This document shows, in pieces, positions 4,437 through 6,277 of a stretch of 6,277 nt of DNA. The position numbers and the translations under genes were made by a program. The notes under the pieces were generated by a model. It was given only the letters and a program-made list of their open reading frames with translations, did no database searches and was not told the DNA's origin. This stretch comes from JACTUC01 sp964477685 (lineage in GTDB: Archaea > Thermoproteota > Methanomethylicia > Methanomethylicales > Methanomethylicaceae): assembly GCA_964477685.1 (NCBI GenBank), contig CAYZHK010000076.1:1-6277 (forward strand), in the 5' to 3' direction. How positions within the stretch are numbered: the first letter of the stretch is position 1; each line of letters starts with the position of its first letter.

Positions 4437-6277
4437 ATGAGTAGGCTACCCCTTCTCCGGCCTCTGGGCCATCTTCCTAGGTTCAAGTGGAAAGGCGGCA
4501 TATCGAAGGGCAGAACCTTTGTCGCGCTTCTGCTATTTGTCTTCCTTGCGGTAATTCTGTCGCTGGTTCCGGCTGTGGCCTGCAGCTCGTTGACCGTCAC
4601 GGACAACGGAGGCCCTGTGCCAGCGGCGCTCTACGATCCTGCGGTGGTCAACGTAGATGGTGCCGACCATGCAGCGTCACAGATTCCGTTAGTGCTAAAC
4701 TTCCCCAACAATAATCCTCCGGTGATAGCCTACCAGTACTATGACTGCATAGCTGGTGCCACGGCTGGGTCCCGGTACCTCTGGACGGGTACAGTCCTCA
4801 CCTATGAGGGGATGGGTGCCCCAGAGGCGAAACCCATCTCCGCAGTGTTCACTCCCCCCTCAGCCGGGTGGTCACAACTGACAGCCTCCTATAAGCTCCA
4901 GTACCTGGTCACATTCGTAGCAGGAACTGGCGGGGCGTCCACACCCGGTGCGGGGTCCTGTTGGTATGACAATGCATCGAGCACCTCCATCTCGGCTTCG
5001 CCGGATTCCTCCCACACGTTCCTGCGCTGGAGCTTAACTGGGGGCGTCTTGGTGGCCAACCAATATGACCCAAACACAACGTTGATAGTTGCCGGAAGCG
5101 GGACCATCGAGCCGGTCTTTGCCATCGCTAGCGAACAGATAGACTTCCTTCTGGTGGGTGTAGGGGTGGATGCGGCGGGCACTGTCCTCACGCTGGATGG
5201 CAGCAGCCTGGAGGGGCCTTCGTTCAACTTCACTCTTAGCCTCGAGAGGAGTTCGGTCCACGCCTTTGCATGGTCGAGCCCGGTCAGTGGCAGCGCAGGC
5301 ACGCGCTATGTCTGGAGCTCGTCCTCTGGCCTTTCAGCGGTGCAGAGCGGCTTCATTACCATCCCATCGGGCTCCGCCTCGCTCACGGCCTTCTACAGAG
5401 CACAGTGCTATGTGACCATCACGGCAGGGGCTGGAGGGGCCGTTAATGCCATCAGCGACTGGCATGATGCTTCAAGCTCCATTTTACTGGCGGCAACCCC
5501 CAGCGCTGGCTACAGATTTCTAGGTTGGGTTACGACCGGGGGAGTTTCAGTTGCGGATCCGGGCAGCCCCACAGCCGCACTGACCATTGATGGGCCGGGA
5601 TCTGTGGAGGCGGTGTTTGAGGCCCTGCCTGTCAACATATCTTTCTCGCAGTCGGGCGTAGGGATGGACTTTTTGGGAACGACCATCAATGTGGATGGGT
5701 CGCCCCTCCTCCGCGCGGACCTGACGAAGGTCTTCAGCTGGGCCTTAGGCAGCAACCACAGCTTTGCCTGGCTGTCGCCCCTGGCGGTCTCGGTTGATAA
5801 GCAGTATGTCTGGACCTCCACGGCCGGTCTCTCAAGCGCCCAGAGCGGGTCCATCACCGTATCGGTGGCAGGATCCGTTGAAGGGAGCTACAAGGTCCAG
5901 TACTATGTCACCATCAGCGCCGGCTCCGGAGGCAACGTGAATTGGACGACTGGCTGGTACGACGCCGCTTCACCCGTCTCCATCAGAGCAAAACCCAACC
6001 CGCTCTACGGCTTCAAGGGTTGGGTGACAACGGGGGGTGTCTCCATCTCCGACCCCAACAGTCCATCGGCATCCATGACGGTGTCGGCCGCTGGGACCAT
6101 CCAGGCCACCTTCGAACTGCTGCCCGTCACGGTATCCTTCAACCAATCGGGGGTTGGATCTGACTTCGTTGGAACGGCACTGAATGTCGATGGAACGCCG
6201 ATCCTGCTCTCCCATCTTGCCATCAATTACAGCTGGGCTATTGGCAGCAACCACTCCTTCTCCTGGCTCTCGCCGCT
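4437..6277 (+). CDS. Large secreted surface protein with alternating two-module repeats, 3' part missing
   Basis: The frame is open from an in-frame TAA at 4395 to the window edge, giving 613 residues from the ATG at 4437; ATG at 4425 would add four. A long basic N-region (1-26) leads to a hydrophobic stretch TFVALLLFVFLAVILSLVPA (27-46) and an AVAC site (46-49), so it is a signal peptide or a weak lipobox with C49. The rest is beta-rich, poor in charge and rich in Gly, Ser, Thr and aromatic residues. It repeats two modules in turn: A, about 75-78 residues, like InlB B-repeat or bacterial-repeat domains (YVTI.AG.GG, then GWVTTGGVS and DP.SP); and B, about 90 residues (SQSGVG, VDG, SNHSFAWLSP, QYVW). 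Nine N-x-S/T sequons (N179, N213, N264, N400, N440, N502, N569, N597, N605) suggest archaeal N-glycosylation. It is likely an extracellular structural, adhesive or S-layer-associated protein; ligand and anchor are unknown. Confidence 0.88.
   Translation, partial: MSRLPLLRPLGHLPRFKWKGGISKGRTFVALLLFVFLAVILSLVPAVACSSLTVTDNGGPVPAALYDPAVVNVDGADHAASQIPLVLNFPNNNPPVIAYQYYDCIAGATAGSRYLWTGTVLTYEGMGAPEAKPISAVFTPPSAGWSQLTASYKLQYLVTFVAGTGGASTPGAGSCWYDNASSTSISASPDSSHTFLRWSLTGGVLVANQYDPNTTLIVAGSGTIEPVFAIASEQIDFLLVGVGVDAAGTVLTLDGSSLEGPSFNFTLSLERSSVHAFAWSSPVSGSAGTRYVWSSSSGLSAVQSGFITIPSGSASLTAFYRAQCYVTITAGAGGAVNAISDWHDASSSILLAATPSAGYRFLGWVTTGGVSVADPGSPTAALTIDGPGSVEAVFEALPVNISFSQSGVGMDFLGTTINVDGSPLLRADLTKVFSWALGSNHSFAWLSPLAVSVDKQYVWTSTAGLSSAQSGSITVSVAGSVEGSYKVQYYVTISAGSGGNVNWTTGWYDAASPVSIRAKPNPLYGFKGWVTTGGVSISDPNSPSASMTVSAAGTIQATFELLPVTVSFNQSGVGSDFVGTALNVDGTPILLSHLAINYSWAIGSNHSFSWLSP
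4902..5405 (+). repeat. Surface-protein repeat unit 1 (modules A1 and B1)
   Basis: Residues 156-323 (168 aa). A1 (156-233) begins YLVTFVAGTGG and carries the TGGV core; B1 (234-323) carries VGVD, LDG, HAFAWSSP and RYVW. It is the most diverged of the three units and is three residues longer in A. A still weaker B-like module precedes it at about residues 60-155, ending in SYKLQ just as B2 ends in SYKVQ. Confidence 0.7.
5406..5900 (+). repeat. Surface-protein repeat unit 2 (modules A2 and B2)
   Basis: Residues 324-488 (165 aa). A2 (324-398) begins CYVTITAGAGG and ends EAVFEALP; B2 (399-488) begins VNISFSQSGVG and ends GSYKVQ. By hand alignment without gaps, A2 matches A3 at about 39 of 75 positions. 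Synonymous codons differ widely between units, so the duplication is not recent. Confidence 0.8.
5901..6277 (+). repeat. Surface-protein repeat unit 3 (A3 and start of B3), cut by the window edge
   Basis: Residues 489-613. A3 (489-563) begins YYVTISAGSGG and ends ATFELLP; B3 begins VTVSFNQSGVG and runs to SNHSFSWLSP at the edge. The 50 visible residues of B3 match B2 at about 32 positions by hand alignment. More units probably follow beyond the window. Confidence 0.8.

Noticed and set aside
4437..4590. Classical lipoprotein signal at C49
   Set aside because: The residues before C49 are A-V-A; position -3 is usually Leu, Val or Ile in a lipobox, so an ordinary signal peptidase site is at least as likely.
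4889..5302. Minus-strand frames opposite the surface-protein repeats, also at 5510-5857 and 5970-6254
   Set aside because: They repeat because the sense strand repeats, and their translations share phrases such as PPVVTQP only as antisense of the GWVTTGGVS motif. The sense frame is open for over 600 codons with a signal peptide.

Overview
This 6.3-kb window looks like chromosomal archaeal DNA. The evidence is seen in the gene set: two short CxxC zinc-ribbon proteins, one with a winged-helix-like domain; an archaeal-type beta-CASP metallo-beta-lactamase protein; a UspA protein; and a secreted repeat-rich surface protein with many N-glycosylation sequons. It is also seen in the gene starts. Several genes have TATA-like boxes about 26 bases before the start and no Shine-Dalgarno sequence, and several use TTG or GTG starts. 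The DNA is GC-rich with AT-rich promoter gaps, and AGG is a common arginine codon. The phylum cannot be fixed from sequence alone; a Thermoproteota or Thermoplasmatota lineage is plausible.

Layout from left to right. Bases 1-540 hold the N-terminal 180 residues of a double zinc-ribbon protein on the minus strand, cut by the window edge. A likely promoter with an inverted repeat lies just upstream. Bases 624-1677 hold a compact minus-strand pair: a winged-helix-like/zinc-ribbon protein, then seven bases later an endonuclease III-like DNA glycosylase. A 35-bp gap separates this pair from a divergent UspA gene (1713-2168, plus). UspA converges on a beta-CASP nuclease-like gene (2212-3681, minus), which is preceded on the same strand by a peroxiredoxin gene (3743-4195). 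After an AT-rich divergent gap, the right third (4437-6277, plus) is the N-terminal 613 residues of a large secreted protein built from an alternating two-module repeat of about 165 residues. It runs off the right edge.

The central genes fit a housekeeping and stress theme: base-excision repair, a universal stress protein, RNA or nucleic-acid processing, and peroxide detoxification. The two divergent gaps make a shared regulon possible, but nothing in the sequence proves one. The surface protein is functionally separate. I see no mobile element, CRISPR array, rRNA or tRNA, and no clear sign of an entirely new system. The least ordinary items are the two-module surface protein, the glycosylase with an altered helix-hairpin-helix residue and iron-sulfur spacing, and the small inverted repeats in two promoter gaps.
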